A DNA stretch of 64,000 bases, taken from assembly GCA_034508935.3 (NCBI GenBank), contig CM067445.1, positions 82,424,113 through 82,488,112 on the forward strand. The letters run 5' to 3'. This document shows, one piece after another, positions 63,809-64,000 of the stretch. Under the pieces are notes generated by a model. That model ran no database searches. It saw nothing but the letters and a program-made list of their open reading frames with translations, and was not told the origin of the DNA. Made by a program: the position numbers and the translations under genes. Position 1 is the first letter of the stretch; the number at the start of each line of letters is the position of its first letter. This stretch comes from Berghia stephanieae. Lineage: Eukaryota > Mollusca > Gastropoda > Nudibranchia > Aeolidiidae.

Positions 63809-64000
63809 GAGGGTCTCGATAGCTCAGTTGATAGAGCACTCGCTTCACACGCAAAAGGGACCGAGATCGATCCTTGGTGCAGTCGAGACTTTTTCTGACC
63901 CCTTGTCCGCCTAGCGGTGATTGCGTAGCAGTCTGGTAGATTTGGTGGAAAGTACTTTGCAATATACTAGCGTCCTATCCAAAGGATAGCAATCAATTGC
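63809..64000 (+). mobile_element. SINE-B copy 4, runs off the window
   Basis: GGGTCTCGATAGCTCAGTTG (A-box), GGGACCGAGATCGATCCTTG (B-box), TCGAGACTTTTTCTGACCCC, TTTGGTGGAAAGTACTTTGC and CTAGCGTCCTATCC. The clearest SINE-B; the head could be mistaken for a tRNA gene but continues into the shared SINE body. Confidence 0.78.

Noticed and set aside
63811-63882. A functional tRNA gene
   Set aside because: A- and B-boxes are present, but acceptor-stem pairing was not found and the sequence continues into the body shared by other SINE-B copies.

Overview
This is a 64 kb piece of an animal nuclear genome, AT-rich and crowded with repeats. Two intron-containing host genes lie on the + strand, with GT-AG introns and poly(A) signals. 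The mix of RTE-like, Jockey-like and CR1-like LINEs, two tRNA-derived SINE families, pogo/Tigger and hAT DNA elements and very long trinucleotide arrays suggests a marine invertebrate. A mollusc or other lophotrochozoan is my guess, but nothing here names the species.

Host gene 1 (12006-36381, nine coding exons) is spartin (SPART/SPG20). It has an N-terminal MIT domain, a PPSY motif, the conserved middle domain, and a senescence domain spread over exons 6-9. As written, exon 4 does not keep one frame between its splice sites: there is either a one-base error or indel, or a weaker splice donor is used. Host gene 2 (56000-62441, four coding exons, 379 aa) is an extended short-chain dehydrogenase/NAD-epimerase-like protein with a GGNGMIG dinucleotide-binding loop split across exons 1 and 2 and a YGNRK active-site motif. 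I see no functional link between the two genes; they are neighbours about 20 kb apart.

Layout: 1-12 kb holds tandem and palindromic repeats, one long open LINE copy (4570-7164), and clusters of a ~200 bp MITE whose copies alternate in orientation and carry TGACGTCA sites. 12-36.4 kb is spartin; its introns hold SINEs that were themselves hit by other elements (a Tigger-like MITE, a 1.36 kb hAT-like element, a Jockey-like LINE), each recognisable from target duplications or target dinucleotides. 38.6-41.1 kb is a second copy of the first LINE, itself hit by a 72 bp palindrome at TTAA. 41.5-48.6 kb is a three-level nest: a decayed DUF7869-type transposon gene, split at TA by a 4.24 kb pogo/Tigger transposon whose transposase ends in a PHD-like zinc finger, which in turn contains a 198 bp MITE. 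48.9-52.3 kb holds an unnamed ~500 bp repeat family (R1 here) with a third LINE copy inserted; an uninterrupted R1 elsewhere in the window gives the empty site. 52.3-55.8 kb holds more MITEs, another LINE tail and a 516 bp double-palindrome element with a 14 bp target duplication and hammerhead-like motifs. 56-62.4 kb is the dehydrogenase gene; exon 3 sits between a pyrimidine-rich minisatellite and a ~365 bp GAA array. The right end holds R1 and a tRNA-like SINE.

All family names come from motif recognition by eye. No database search or alignment was run, so percentages, ages and family assignments are estimates.
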